A DNA stretch of 64,000 nucleotides from Carpediemonas membranifera (lineage: Eukaryota > Fornicata): the NCBI GenBank assembly GCA_019828565.1, contig JAHDYR010000064.1, forward strand, positions 558,001-622,000, read 5' to 3'. Shown one piece after another: positions 30,102 to 40,052 of this stretch (position 1 is the first letter of the stretch; the number at the start of each line of letters is the position of its first letter). The notes beneath the pieces are model-generated. The model ran no database searches and was not told the DNA's origin. It worked only from the letters and a program-made list of their open reading frames with translations. Both the position numbers and the translations under genes were made by a program.

Positions 30102-31013
30102 CTAAGAGACGATGTCGTCTGCCATCCGGGTCATGATCAGCTTGTACGCCGCCCGGAACTCCGCCTCCTTCTTGTTACGGCCCAGGGCAGACGCCCTCAG
30201 CACCTCGCGACTGGCCGGGTTCGAGACCTTGACGGTGCTGTTGAACCGGGGCGCGTGGTCCGGGATGCCCTCGCCCATCTTGCGGCGGGTTTCGTAGAGA
30301 GGCAGGTTGAGTCCGTTTTTCTGCGTGTACTCGTTGAGGACGCCTTTGTAGTTCATGCCAGGCTGGAACGCGGGGCAGTTCCTTGGAACGCCCCGTGTGA
30401 TCTCCTCCGCCAGCTGGGCGTTAAACACGCTCTCAGCATCAGACAGTGACGATTGGTCAACCGCCTCCCGCTTGCAGGGCAGGTCGGCCGGCGGGGGTCG
30501 GAAGCCCGGGACCGGCAGCTCGGGCCGCTCGCACGGTGGAACCTGTGAGTGGCTGGGAGATGTAGTCTGGCCAGGCGAGAGCGTCTGGATCAGACCGCTC
30601 TCGTGCAGTCGGCCGATCGCGGTGAGCAGGCCGGCCATATGACCATTGGCTAGCTTCACGTTAAAGTAGAAGAGCCTGAAGAACTTGTCCTGCAGTCGTC
30701 TGACAGACAGTGGCAGCATCCCAGGTCCCTTCAGGGCATGGTAGAGGGTGATCATATGGCCCATCGCATGGGGGCATGAGCTGGCGCACGAGTGCCGGGA
30801 CACGAAGCCTTCAACCTCAGAATGCCCCCCTTCCGTCGCGTACATCGCTAACGCCGCGTTAAGCAGATACTTGCCTGTTTCATTCGCGGAAATGCAGTCT
30901 GCGGCAAATACAAGCTGAACTGTCCCCTGATCCCACTCTTGTTGGAAAAACTGGGTCAATTCAGCTTGTATTTGCCGAAACTCTGCATCGTTGCGCTCGC
31001 TGCCCGCGGACAT
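30102..31013 (-). CDS. Protein with one C-terminal double-stranded RNA-binding domain
   Basis: 303 residues, single exon, ATG start. Residues 221 to 296 form a dsRBD: NYKGVLNEYTQKNGLNLPLY, then DHAPRFNSTVKV and ALGRNKKEAEFRAAYKLIM. The order of helix, three strands and helix is correct, and the KK-x-AE-x-x-AA helix that grips the RNA groove is present. The first 130 residues are helical with several cysteines and histidines (SRHSCASSCPHAMGHMITLY). A proline-rich linker with about 50 residues joins the two. I see no nuclease, deaminase or helicase domain, so it is probably an RNA-binding cofactor. Its target is unknown. Confidence 0.8.
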   Translation of the reverse strand: MSAGSERNDAEFRQIQAELTQFFQQEWDQGTVQLVFAADCISANETGKYLLNAALAMYATEGGHSEVEGFVSRHSCASSCPHAMGHMITLYHALKGPGMLPLSVRRLQDKFFRLFYFNVKLANGHMAGLLTAIGRLHESGLIQTLSPGQTTSPSHSQVPPCERPELPVPGFRPPPADLPCKREAVDQSSLSDAESVFNAQLAEEITRGVPRNCPAFQPGMNYKGVLNEYTQKNGLNLPLYETRRKMGEGIPDHAPRFNSTVKVSNPASREVLRASALGRNKKEAEFRAAYKLIMTRMADDIVS

Positions 31014-31180
31014 TCGAGTTTCACGCGTGGTTGTTGTGAGTGCCGCGTTGCCTCCCCTTAAATAGACTCCTTAAATTCGTCACCATCACCAACGAGCTTC
31101 TAGTACTGCGTCCTCCCCAGAACCAATGTTCCAGTGGGCTTCACCACGTCTCACAACAGGCCAGGTTAAAACCGTGCCAT

Positions 31181-32152
31181 TTAATACTCCGACACCTTGC
31201 TGACTGATATGGTGGCAGTCGCCTGGGGCGGGGACGGCGTCGTCAGCGTCGGGGGCGGCAGCTGACTCGACACGCCTTTGCCACGTCGAAGACTCTCGCG
31301 CTTCTTCTTGAACCGGAAGACGAAGTTCTGGATCTGCCGCAGGGACGGGCTCTCCTCGCCCATCGTCGACTGCAGGTCAGACGCAATGGTGCTCGGCGAC
31401 TTGCCCTGTTCGACCAGGTTCTCGATGAACCGCTTGAGCTGCGCCGTGATGCCTCGCCTCTGCCTGGGCGCGGTCTGCCGCAGGGCGTGGCCGCCGTGTG
31501 TTGAGTAGTAGACACGGCCGGACACGGGACAGAAGAGGTACTTGGCCTGGAGGGTGCAGGTGTTGCTGTCGCAGCAGGCCTTGTCGCACCGGTACCGCAG
31601 GACGAGCATTTTATGCCGGCCCTCGGACTGGTCGGCCCCGCACTGCGTGCACCACGCCCGGATCGACCCGCGGGATATCCAACCCTCCGTGGTGCGGTCC
31701 TTGGACTCCTTGACGGCTGCCTTGACGACATCCTCCGAAACGTTGCCGGGCTGGAGGCCGAGCTGATCCGTGATGTCCGCAAAAGCCCAGCCCAAAGAGA
31801 ACTGGGGGGGCACCGAAATACTGGGATCACTCGCATGCTCCATCGCTGCGGGCGCGGGGTCGATACACATTGCTGAGATTCCAAGCAGGCCAAGATCAGT
31901 TTCTGCATCGGTGGAGGTTTCGAACGAGCCATAGCTCGGGACAGATGGGATACGGCGCATCGTGGAACCACCGGACAGAACATCACTGTACTGGTCGCTA
32001 TACTGGTTGGAATAGTACTCCATTGCAGAATGGGTCTCCTCCTGGCTGAAAGAGCCGCCGCCAGGGCTGAACATGTTGGCGGATGAACTGTACGACAGCT
32101 GTGGGATCATAGGAATGTTCGGAGGCTGTAGTATATTTGGAGGAGGATCCAT
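31181..32152 (-). CDS. Putative zinc-binding DNA-binding protein (FAR1/WRKY-GCM-like)
   Basis: 323 residues from the first true ATG (MDPPPNILQPPN); the open frame above it begins at GTG. The N terminus is rich in S, P and Q. A cysteine/histidine block starts at about 170: GWISRGSIRAWCTQCGADQ, then LVLRYRCDKACCDSNTCTLQ, and YSTHGGHAL. Spacing of C-x2-C, later cysteines and a closing H-x2-H resembles the WRKY-GCM/FAR1 zinc fold found in Mutator-type transposase N termini and regulators derived from them. A basic helical segment follows (FVFRFKKKRESLRRGK), then a P/T-rich tail. No transposase catalytic domain is seen. The fold assignment is inference. Confidence 0.6.
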   Translation of the reverse strand: MDPPPNILQPPNIPMIPQLSYSSSANMFSPGGGSFSQEETHSAMEYYSNQYSDQYSDVLSGGSTMRRIPSVPSYGSFETSTDAETDLGLLGISAMCIDPAPAAMEHASDPSISVPPQFSLGWAFADITDQLGLQPGNVSEDVVKAAVKESKDRTTEGWISRGSIRAWCTQCGADQSEGRHKMLVLRYRCDKACCDSNTCTLQAKYLFCPVSGRVYYSTHGGHALRQTAPRQRRGITAQLKRFIENLVEQGKSPSTIASDLQSTMGEESPSLRQIQNFVFRFKKKRESLRRGKGVSSQLPPPTLTTPSPPQATATISVSKVSEY

Positions 32153-32262
32153 ATGAACGCGTAACAGCCTTTGAACCCGAGATTGAGGTCTGTCGTTGCA
32201 GAAGTGCACTTTACTATTCGATCTTGGAGGATCTTCGGATCGATCGCAATATAGGGATCAAT

Positions 32263-34416
32263 TCAGACAATAATACCAGCCTCCAGCTGCCCCTGGTGGA
32301 TGGGCGACATCAGGCCGTCGTCGTGGCGTGCCAGGAAGTCGGGGACGACGAGCCCGAGCTCCTCTGTTGCCTGGCGGACTTGCGTCCTGCTCGTCAACAT
32401 CCCGAAGAGCTGGCTGGTACGCTGGATGAAGAGCGTGGTCTCGCCGTAGAGCCGCTTGACGTCAATGACGTACCGCTCGCTTTCGGCGTCCTTGGAGCCG
32501 GGGAGCACGTTGATGTTCAGCCCGAAGCGCAGCTCGCGGTGGGACTTCGGCACCATCTGGTCGCCCGCTACCCTGAACCGCAGGGAGAATATCGATGGGG
32601 CGTCCCGGGCCTTGCGTTTGGGCGCCCCCGTGGCGATGGACACGCCACCGTCGGGCACCATGTCACCAGCAGCGTCCGGCGTCAGTGTGCTCATCGGTGC
32701 GGTCGGCTGTCCCGTGTTGTGGTCGCGGCGGAGTTCCTGGACGCTCTGGATCCTCACGACGGACCGGCCGATCTTCCACTCATACCCCGCCTTGCGGAGG
32801 GTCGACAACACGATGAGCAGCAGGTGGACGGGTGAGATCAGGCCGGTGTCTCCCATCGTCACCCCCAGTACGAAAGGCGCACACTCCTTCGGGCACAGCT
32901 TCGGTGTCCGGGTGTCCCTTAGCGGCCTGTAGGCGCGGTCGGTGTTCAGGTCCAAGCTGTCAGAGGACGACCCGAGCGAGAAGACGCCCGCGTCCAGCTC
33001 AGGCACCGCGGCGAAGGACGGCGGGATGACGAGGACCTCCTTGGGCCGCGACGCCAAACTCAATACGGGCGGCATCACTGCGCGGCCACCGGGTGTCCCG
33101 AGGAGGTTGATGCCGTCTGAGCTGGCGTTGGCGGACAGCGCGTTGACAGCGTCAATGTCGAAGGGGTCGGCGTCCTCTGTGTCGCTGAACAGGCCGTCCT
33201 GCCGGACCGGCTCTCCCCGGTGGGACAGCAGCTCGCGGACCTTTGGAGACTGCGGGACCGAGCCCTCCACGAACGTGTTGAAGACGTAGTCCCGGAAAGG
33301 ATGCCGCCCGTCCGTGAGTGGCGAGTGGGGGGCCGCCGCCCGCTCGCACCGCATGTCGCTGATCAGGGCGTACGCCACCATCACCTGGGACGAGAAGCGC
33401 TGCTCCGCAACGGCCTCATCGATCTCGGCCTGGCTGAAGCCATACCGCACCAGCTCCTGGAAGATGTCGGGATCGAGCTCTGTAGCTGCGGTCACGGTGC
33501 GACAATCGAGCAGGTGGTCGATGTACAGCGGCAGGTCCTGGCGGAACCAGGGGTGGCGGCGGATCTCGTCGATCTTGATGCGGTTGTCAGGGTTGACGAC
33601 GAGCATGCGGCGGATGAGGTCCTGGGCCATCGGGTTCACGCAGGAGGGCATGTGGAACTGCGCCTTCTTGATCTTGGCGAATAGGTTGGGGAGCTTGTAG
33701 TCGTCGAAGGGCAGCGATCCCGTCAGTAGGGCGAACAGGATGATGCCGCAGGACCAGACGTCGATCTGCGGGCCGATATAGTGCTTGCCCGAGACCACCT
33801 CGGGGGCAGCATAGTTGGGGCTGCCGCAGCTCGTCGAAAGGAAGTCGCCGTCGGCCATGATGTTGGAGAGACCGAAGTCGGCCAGCTTGATGTTCTTGTG
33901 TGATGATAGCAGCAGATTCTCGGGCTTCAGGTCACGGTGAACAACCTGGTGCGAGTGACAGTATGCCACAGCCGAGATGAGCTGCTGGAAGAAGTGTCTG
34001 GCCATGTCTTCCGTGATGGTTTGGGACACGATGAAGTCGAACAGCTCTCCACCACTGACGTACTCCTGGACAACTGGGTAAGGGGAGATGGGGCGACTGA
34101 CGGTAGATGTGGCGCTCGGTCTCGAGGACCTCGTACAACCGCACGATGTGGGGGTGGTTGAACAGCTTAAGGATGTTGATCTCCCGCTGGATCTTCTCCC
34201 CCATGTTCAGCTCACGGATCTTAGCTCGTGACAGGATTTTCACACCTGTGTAATACAAACAATACGGCAAAACAAACCGACACTGTGCCCTGTCCTCATG
34301 TGCACGCCAAGGTGCACCGTACCGAAGCTGCCTGAACCAAGCTGCTTGCCGATCTTGTACTCAGAAACAACTTTCACCTTTGTGGAAGTATTCTGGTGCT
34401 TGTGGCGGTGCGGCAT
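32263..34416 (-). CDS. AMP-activated protein kinase alpha subunit (SNF1)
   Basis: The catalytic subunit of the energy-sensing kinase, 697 residues in three exons: 34278..34416, 34102..34245 and 32263..34073. The introns are 32 bases (34246..34277) and 28 bases (34074..34101). The kinase domain covers residues 18 to 275, with glycine loop LGSGSFGTV, VKIL carrying the ATP lysine, HRDLKPEN, DFGLSN, the activation-loop Thr at 175 in LSTSCGSPNYAAPE, and DVWSCGIIL. The second intron falls inside the hinge, rebuilding YLVQEYVSGGELFDFI. A UBA-like segment (FQELVRYGFSQAEIDEAV) and a C-terminal regulatory domain with GYEWKIGRSVVRIQ and YVIDVKRLYGETTLF follow, as in AMPK alpha. The usual VAVKIL alanine is glycine here. 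Beta and gamma subunits are not in the window. Confidence 0.93.
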
Positions 34417-34872
34417 TCAAGCGGGCTATCCTGCGCGGTTCTGGCTCGACGGTCGACAGAATTTCGCACACCATTCGAAGCCGTACAACATGATTCGGCT
34501 GGGTCGACGGCATCCCTCCATTTTCGTGCCCTGAAAGACGTTGATTGCCTCGCAATCCGAACTCAGTATACTTAATCTGCCGATAATCAGAAATCAAATC
34601 GAAACCGGAATCTGCAAGTTTAATCGATGACTAGGGAGACTGACTGACGTCTGGCGGTATTACCGTGCTTATCCATGGGGGCGGACGATGCAAACGACAG
34701 AGGTCGCGCTCAGTCACCAATCGACCTTGGCCGCGACAAACTAACTCTCCATGATATCGGCGGCGCGGTTTTACGCAGAGATGCTGGCATGGCTGGTAGA
34801 ACGGTCGAGCCACAGGTGATCGGTGGCTTTGTGTAATACGCGTAGTTTTGCGACGACGATAGCGAAGCCACG
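34417..34872. other. Divergent intergenic region
   Basis: Between the AMPK start and the plus-strand phosphatase, so it should hold both promoters. I see no repeat, RNA gene or further frame. Confidence 0.5.
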
Positions 34873-35550
34873 ATGCCGTCAATCAACGAATACGAATACT
34901 ACATGTTCGATTTCGATGGGACAATCTTCGATTCGTTTCCACTAAGCGTCGTGTCCGGCGCAGAGACGATGGCGAAGTTCCGCCCTGGCTCGCCCACCGT
35001 GACGGATGCCTGGGTGAAGGTCAACATGGGACAGACGCTTCCATCCTTTGTCAGGGACATGCTGGGGTGCTCTGGGACGCCTGCCACCGACGACGAGGTT
35101 GTAGAGGCGACTGCGTTCTTCTGCCAGCACCAGGCAGACTTCGGGCAGATGTACGCCCGCATCTTTGACGGCTCGAGAGAGGCCATGCAGAAGCTGAAGC
35201 AGGCTGGCAAGAGGATTTCCATCGTGACGTCCAGGACGAACCAGACGCTCCTCCCCTACCTGGATGTGTTCGGGCTGGCCGAGTTCGTCGACTCAGTCGT
35301 CACCCCAGACACTGTGAAGAATCACAAGCCCGACCCCGAGAGCATCGACCTGGCTTGCGAACAGATGGGCGTCACGGACAGACACGCCGCCATCATGGTC
35401 GGCGATATGCCGACTGACATCCTAGCCGGCGTGGCTGGGGGCGTTGACACATGCATGGTGGGTTGGGCCAACATCTTGCAAGTCAAGACGCCTGAGGACC
35501 TTGAGCCGAAGCCCACCCACATTGTCTCTTCCATGCTGGACTTCGTTTAA
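34873..35550 (+). CDS. HAD-superfamily phosphatase (phosphoglycolate phosphatase-like)
   Basis: 225 residues. HAD motif I is MFDFDGTIFDS at residues 11 to 21, with the nucleophilic Asp 13 and acid/base Asp 15. Motif II is ISIVTSR, motif III is KNHKPDP and motif IV is VGDMPTD. An alpha-helical cap of type C1 lies between motifs I and II. This is the layout of the Gph/beta-phosphoglucomutase group, which removes phosphate from small molecules. The substrate cannot be read from the sequence. The gene is a single exon, starts at ATG, and lacks any targeting signal I can see. Confidence 0.9.
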   Translation: MPSINEYEYYMFDFDGTIFDSFPLSVVSGAETMAKFRPGSPTVTDAWVKVNMGQTLPSFVRDMLGCSGTPATDDEVVEATAFFCQHQADFGQMYARIFDGSREAMQKLKQAGKRISIVTSRTNQTLLPYLDVFGLAEFVDSVVTPDTVKNHKPDPESIDLACEQMGVTDRHAAIMVGDMPTDILAGVAGGVDTCMVGWANILQVKTPEDLEPKPTHIVSSMLDFV

Positions 35551-35723
35551 AACATAATCTCTCAACTCGGTGGATGTCTTAACCGTCATGTTGGGACTAT
35601 TGCGGGGTTTCCCATTGCCTTGAGACACAGCCGTTGGGGTAGAAGTAGTTCTGCCGTTGAGGTGCTGATTGTAAACATCCGTGTTGCTGGGCTTGGAACT
35701 TTAGTGGCCCCTGATCAATCAGT

Positions 35724-35750
35724 CTTTTTTTCATGCCATAAAAAACTCAC
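35724..35750 (+). promoter_or_regulatory. T-tract/CAT/A-tract promoter motif of the SERBP1-like gene
   Basis: Reads TTTTTTTCATGCCATAAAAA and lies about 35 bases before the proposed ATG at 35779. It matches the motif seen before uS11, eS6 and the ADF-H gene. Confidence 0.5.
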
Positions 35751-35778
35751 AACACAACAAGACCTTATAACAAACCAG

Positions 35779-35962
35779 ATGGCACGTTTCAGGCATCAGC
35801 TAGCTTATACAGGGAAAGAGAGAGTTCGACAGACACAGTGGCACCGGTCGTGGCCATGAAGAGCGCAAGGACGGCTTTGCCGGCTGGGGAGAGAAGGATA
35901 AGAACGTCGAAGGCGGCGAGAAGCTTGATCCCCACGATCCTATGTTCGAGGAGAAGGAATAA
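35779..35962 (+). CDS. Tiny SERBP1/Stm1 (HABP4_PAI-RBP1) family protein
   Basis: Ribosome- and mRNA-binding family that stabilises or silences ribosomes in other eukaryotes. Exon 2 (35813..35962) encodes GKREFDRHSGTGRGHEERKD followed by GFAGWGEKD and an acidic tail ending FEEKE. KREFDRHSGTGRG with a following GWG is the family core. The only fitting start is the ATG at 35779..35781, joined by a 31-base intron (35782..35812) that ends CTTATACAG, like the other introns here, but begins GCACGT. That would make a GC-AG intron directly after the start codon, giving a 50-residue protein. A translation-type promoter motif sits just upstream. Exon 2 is well supported; the 5' structure is tentative. 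Confidence 0.6.
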
Positions 35963-36115
35963 GTAAATATCCCTGCGCGTGCTCATTGGCTCGCAGTTGT
36001 CAACTGACAAGGGGAAAATGCTGGAACCGCCAGAGCCAGCGAGCAACGCCAACAGCTGCGAGTGGGCAACAACTGATCGGAATATGAAGGCAAAAACAAG
36101 ATATTTTACTGACCC

Positions 36116-37513
36116 CTACTCGACAAGGTCGTTGACCTCAGGGCCGTCGATGGGCGTGTACCCGACGGCAGAGGCGGTCTTGGTGCCGGCCTTGATGAGC
36201 TTCATCTGGCGACGCCTCTCCCAGTAGCCGTAAACAGCCATGGAAATGACACCGATGAAGATGACGACAGAGAGGGCGGGGATGGCGAGGTTGACGGGGG
36301 CGGGAGGGTTGTTGCACGCCTCGATGATGAACTTGGCGTGGTCGTTGAACGACTTGATGTACTCGCACTTCTCGGCCTGGACCTCGAAGACGTTGTCCGT
36401 GGGGTCGGCGTACATGGAGAGGACGGTGTCCTCGTCACGGATGGGGTAGATCGACAGCACGTTCTTCAGGAAGCCGTCCCGGTTGAGGTTGCTGTTCACA
36501 TCGACGGCCTTGCGGACGGCAAGCCACTTGTCGGTGGCGGTGATGGCCTCCTGGATCTTGGTGGAATCCTGCAGCATCATGTGGTGGTGGATGTCGAGCT
36601 TGGTGGCGGATGTCAGGTAGTCACCGTCGGTGGAGTAGATCGTCGCGGAGTTGGACCCGGACCCGACAACGGACATGAAGATGGGCAGCTTGGTGGCGAC
36701 GCCGGTCGTGATGTAGTTGATGGCGGAGTTGTAATTGTCGCGACCCTCGATGAGTTCACGGAGGTAGATGGAGGGAAGGACGTAGTGGTTGGTGAAGCCG
36801 GAGATCAGGTCGGCGAGCTTGGGCACGGCATCCTGGTAGTTGGCGGCGTAGGTGGCGGCGAATGACTCGGCGCCAGTGTAGGTAACCCCACCGATGACAC
36901 CGACCCAACCGGCGAGGGTGACGGTGGACTTGGTGTGGACTTCGGTGTCGCGATCCATGTAGTCAATGGCGACGACAAGGTCCTGAAGCTGAGTCTTGCT
37001 ACGGTGGGTATACTTGTTGGTGTTCTCAACAGCGCCGGCGTTCCAGGAGAAGCCAAAGATGGGATGGCCTTCGTCATCGTCGGGCTTGCGGACGATGAGT
37101 GTGGTGGAGGCGTCACCGACCGAAAAGTCGTACCAAACGTTGAGAAGGATGAGGTCGCTGAGGGTGATGTCGGTCTTCTTGCCGTCATCAGACAGAGCGT
37201 TGTAGATCATCTGGATCTGCTTGTAGTAGCGAGTGGGGAAGAAGGTGGCGGCATTGTTGAGGATGGTAGTCTTCTCAGTGGCATCGAAGACGCTCTTCGC
37301 GGTGCTGATCGCAGCCTTGATTTCGCTCCTCTTAGAGTTCACAATATCAGCCCATGGGTTGACAGTGGTGCTCTGGAGATCAGCCATGTAGAACTTGTGG
37401 CGGTGGAGGGTACGGGGCCACTGAGTTCCGAGGGCGAAGGGGTTGGGGAATGCTGAGACAGTAACGCATACTGCAAGCATCGAAAGCAAAAACATCGCCG
37501 AAACAGCCTTCAT
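36116..37513 (-). CDS. Acid ceramidase/NAAA-like type I membrane protein lacking catalytic residues
   Basis: 465 residues from ATG (MKAVSAMFLLSMLAVCVTVS), which is a clear signal peptide; codons above it start at TTG. The body shows the N-terminal nucleophile hydrolase layout of acid ceramidase and N-acylethanolamine amidase: LILLNVWYDFS, then STTLIVRK, EGHPIFGFSWNAG, and later RDNYNSAINYITTGVATKLP with DKWLAV. The family has Cys as first residue of the mature beta chain, where this protein has Ser 136. The Arg and Asp of the following GH-x2-HGRN-x-D motif are Phe 155 and Asn 158. A membrane segment at 411 to 431 (PALSVVIFIGVISMAVYGYW) and a short basic cytosolic tail follow, which is unusual for these soluble lysosomal enzymes. 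Probably a pseudoenzyme or one with altered chemistry. Confidence 0.78.
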   Translation of the reverse strand: MKAVSAMFLLSMLAVCVTVSAFPNPFALGTQWPRTLHRHKFYMADLQSTTVNPWADIVNSKRSEIKAAISTAKSVFDATEKTTILNNAATFFPTRYYKQIQMIYNALSDDGKKTDITLSDLILLNVWYDFSVGDASTTLIVRKPDDDEGHPIFGFSWNAGAVENTNKYTHRSKTQLQDLVVAIDYMDRDTEVHTKSTVTLAGWVGVIGGVTYTGAESFAATYAANYQDAVPKLADLISGFTNHYVLPSIYLRELIEGRDNYNSAINYITTGVATKLPIFMSVVGSGSNSATIYSTDGDYLTSATKLDIHHHMMLQDSTKIQEAITATDKWLAVRKAVDVNSNLNRDGFLKNVLSIYPIRDEDTVLSMYADPTDNVFEVQAEKCEYIKSFNDHAKFIIEACNNPPAPVNLAIPALSVVIFIGVISMAVYGYWERRRQMKLIKAGTKTASAVGYTPIDGPEVNDLVE

Positions 37514-37941
37514 TGAAGAACCTGGACTAAGCTTTGGCAAGTTTGCTGAACACGACTTCCCGAGACTGCACGCACTTTTGCCCAGCTAGCTCAGCGGTGG
37601 GTCCGAAGAACGGCGCTGGATTGAGAGCTATCAGGAAGATGTACCGCATCAGCCGTTGTTCTGACGCCGATTTGTTTCTTGTGCTCACAAAGAAGAATAC
37701 TATATCGGCAGCTGCTCAAGCAAGGAGATGAATAAATGATCACTTGTCGTCGTGAGGCTCAGGCAGGTCGAGATTCAAGCATGACGCTTGGGTCAAGGCC
37801 AGAGCAACCTTGTCATCGGCTGACTGCCAGGCGTCCAAACATCGTATGGTCAACCATTTTCATGTCTGTTCCCCATATACCCTGGATGCGCGCCCTATAT
37901 CGCGATTTATGCGGGTATGCATTGCTGACAGAAAACAACAA
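37514..37941. other. Divergent intergenic region
   Basis: Between the ceramidase-like gene and a plus-strand gene; should hold both promoters. The open frame running into it from the right starts at TTG and has no conserved content. No repeat or RNA gene seen. Confidence 0.5.
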
Positions 37942-39834
37942 ATGACAGAAGTCGAGCAACAGCAGCTCTTCAAGCTGCTGGAGTCGCTCAGCGATACTAG
38001 TAACCACTATAAGCTGCTTTATGTTCTTGAAAATAGCCCGCCTGGCAATGTCATTCCAGAGCTTGCCGACATCAGCGTTACTGACCTACCAGCCAGGTTC
38101 GCGACATTCTTTGATGCAGAGTCTCATAGATTCACCGAAACACGCATGGATACGCTTTTCCCGCCCCTCGGAGGAGCAAAGCCGACCGTATACTCTGGCC
38201 GGGAGGACAACCCCCTCGCTGCCGTCTACGGCGCCTTCCACGGGGCCCTTATCGCCAAGGGCTACCTGTATCCGTATAGACGCATTCGTATGCTGGCCAG
38301 GCTGGCCAGTGCGGACCGAGCGGCGCCCCCTGGCCCCGTATCCGTCCTTCGCACTCTCAACGACGCCAGCGCTTTTGTCCAGGTCACCGTAGCGCACATG
38401 GGCGACTTCATCTGCATTATTCCGCCCGTGGTCCGTGCGGAGATCGTCAAGACCATGCCCCCGCCCCTGACTGCCCGCCTGCCGCCCCCGCCCCGTGGGG
38501 TGACCGACGATCTCCGCGTGTTCGCACAGGCTCTCACACTCCCCGCCGTGCCCGACCTCTCCAGGGCCAAAGAGGCACTGTTCGTCGCCTCCAGGGCTTC
38601 CGACCCGAAGGAGCTGGCCGCGGCCATCAACCGACCCGGACCTGCTCTCGACGCTGCTTCCGTGCAGGCTATGGCTGTGCTAGACTTCTACATGACTCAG
38701 GCGATGCCTGTTGGTCTGTCCCGCCGGACGACACTCATGGGCCGCGTGCATGACGGACAGAACGAGGCAGAAGAGCTCCGGATCAAGGCATTGAAACTGC
38801 TCCGATCCGTAATCGGATCAGCAGATCTCGATTCGACAATCCGATCTCAGCTCTATCTTCACGCGGTGCACTTCCTGACCGAGACGCTCGGGTTCCAGGC
38901 CCACGTCTCCGCGACCGAGGCTGTTCGGGCGGCCCTGGCCCTGGCCCATGTCATCGAGGACGCTGGTATTACCGCCATCGGGCGGCTGGCCCGGGGAAAG
39001 AAGGCCGTGTACCCCTGGGTGGTGGTGGACATGCTCCGGGGCATAGAGCCCGCCGACTGGCTCTTCGACGCCCTGGGCACCCGGACGTTGTTCCTGGCGG
39101 TGTCTGCGGTGATCCCGCTGCTCTCGTCCTGTCTGTCCGCCTTCTCGGGCCATCTGGAGGAGCATCTTCCATCCTCGGTGGTCGATGCGCTGCACATCCT
39201 CGCCTGGGCCCGCGAGGAGTCTCTCTGCCACCAGCCCCACCTGCTGTGTCTCTACACACTCGACCTGCTCGACCAGGCACCGCAGGCCCGCGGCACACCA
39301 ACAGCCGGCCTCAGGCAGAGATTTATCACGGCCTCGGCCGCCTGGCTGGAGGGGGCGGGGCCGGACAAGGACGACTCGGCGGCCGGGGTCAGGTTCGTCC
39401 GGAACTGCTGGCCCCAGCTAGCCGTGTGCCTCGAGCCGCTACATTCTAGGCCCACGGATGAGACTCGCGCGGCAACCCAGACGCCGCAGGGGCTCCATGG
39501 GCCTGGGCAAGGGACGCGGCGCCGGAATCGGGTCCGGGCAGCCGTCGAGCATGAGAACGACATCGATGACGACGACGTCTTCGACCGCAGGCTGGGCTCT
39601 CTACCCAGGGCACTGCGGGAGACGATCTCGCTCGTCCACGGCCGGCTGATCGAGTCGGTCAAGGCTGGTCTGCCATCCGAGGTCCCCGACTACCCGGCCC
39701 TTGCGGACGACATCTGGCGGCGGACATGCGGCGTCATTCAAGGGCTGTCTGACACTGACTGCACGCCCGCGATGATGGCTGCGGCCGCTGAGTGCTGCGC
39801 GGAGATGGTTTACCGGGAGCTCGCCTCGGGGTGA
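37942..39834 (+). CDS. Hypothetical alpha-helical protein
   Basis: 630 residues from ATG (MTEVEQQQLFKLLESLSDTS); the frame above it begins at TTG. The sequence is almost wholly helical, with repeated leucine- and alanine-rich helices (LFLAVSAVIPLLSSCLSAFS and LLCLYTLDLLDQ), resembling an ARM/HEAT-like solenoid. A basic, acidic and disordered linker lies at about 540 to 580. I do not recognise the family. Third-position GC is high, as in neighbouring genes. Confidence 0.75.
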   Translation: MTEVEQQQLFKLLESLSDTSNHYKLLYVLENSPPGNVIPELADISVTDLPARFATFFDAESHRFTETRMDTLFPPLGGAKPTVYSGREDNPLAAVYGAFHGALIAKGYLYPYRRIRMLARLASADRAAPPGPVSVLRTLNDASAFVQVTVAHMGDFICIIPPVVRAEIVKTMPPPLTARLPPPPRGVTDDLRVFAQALTLPAVPDLSRAKEALFVASRASDPKELAAAINRPGPALDAASVQAMAVLDFYMTQAMPVGLSRRTTLMGRVHDGQNEAEELRIKALKLLRSVIGSADLDSTIRSQLYLHAVHFLTETLGFQAHVSATEAVRAALALAHVIEDAGITAIGRLARGKKAVYPWVVVDMLRGIEPADWLFDALGTRTLFLAVSAVIPLLSSCLSAFSGHLEEHLPSSVVDALHILAWAREESLCHQPHLLCLYTLDLLDQAPQARGTPTAGLRQRFITASAAWLEGAGPDKDDSAAGVRFVRNCWPQLAVCLEPLHSRPTDETRAATQTPQGLHGPGQGTRRRNRVRAAVEHENDIDDDDVFDRRLGSLPRALRETISLVHGRLIESVKAGLPSEVPDYPALADDIWRRTCGVIQGLSDTDCTPAMMAAAAECCAEMVYRELASG

Positions 39835-40052
39835 TTGCGGGCCTCTGGTCTTCGGTCTTTAGGAACTGTTTTTGAGGTGTTCTCTGGCTTCTGGGACATG
39901 CTGGCCAAGCTGCTCATGTCTACACTCGAGGAGTGCACATTCTGCAGCGTCGGGATCCCATAAATAGGCGTGGGGAATGCGCGCAGCGTTGCTTTTACCT
40001 TGAGTCGGACGTCCGGAGACGTCATTCTTTCCAAATTTTGACGAGTTCAACG

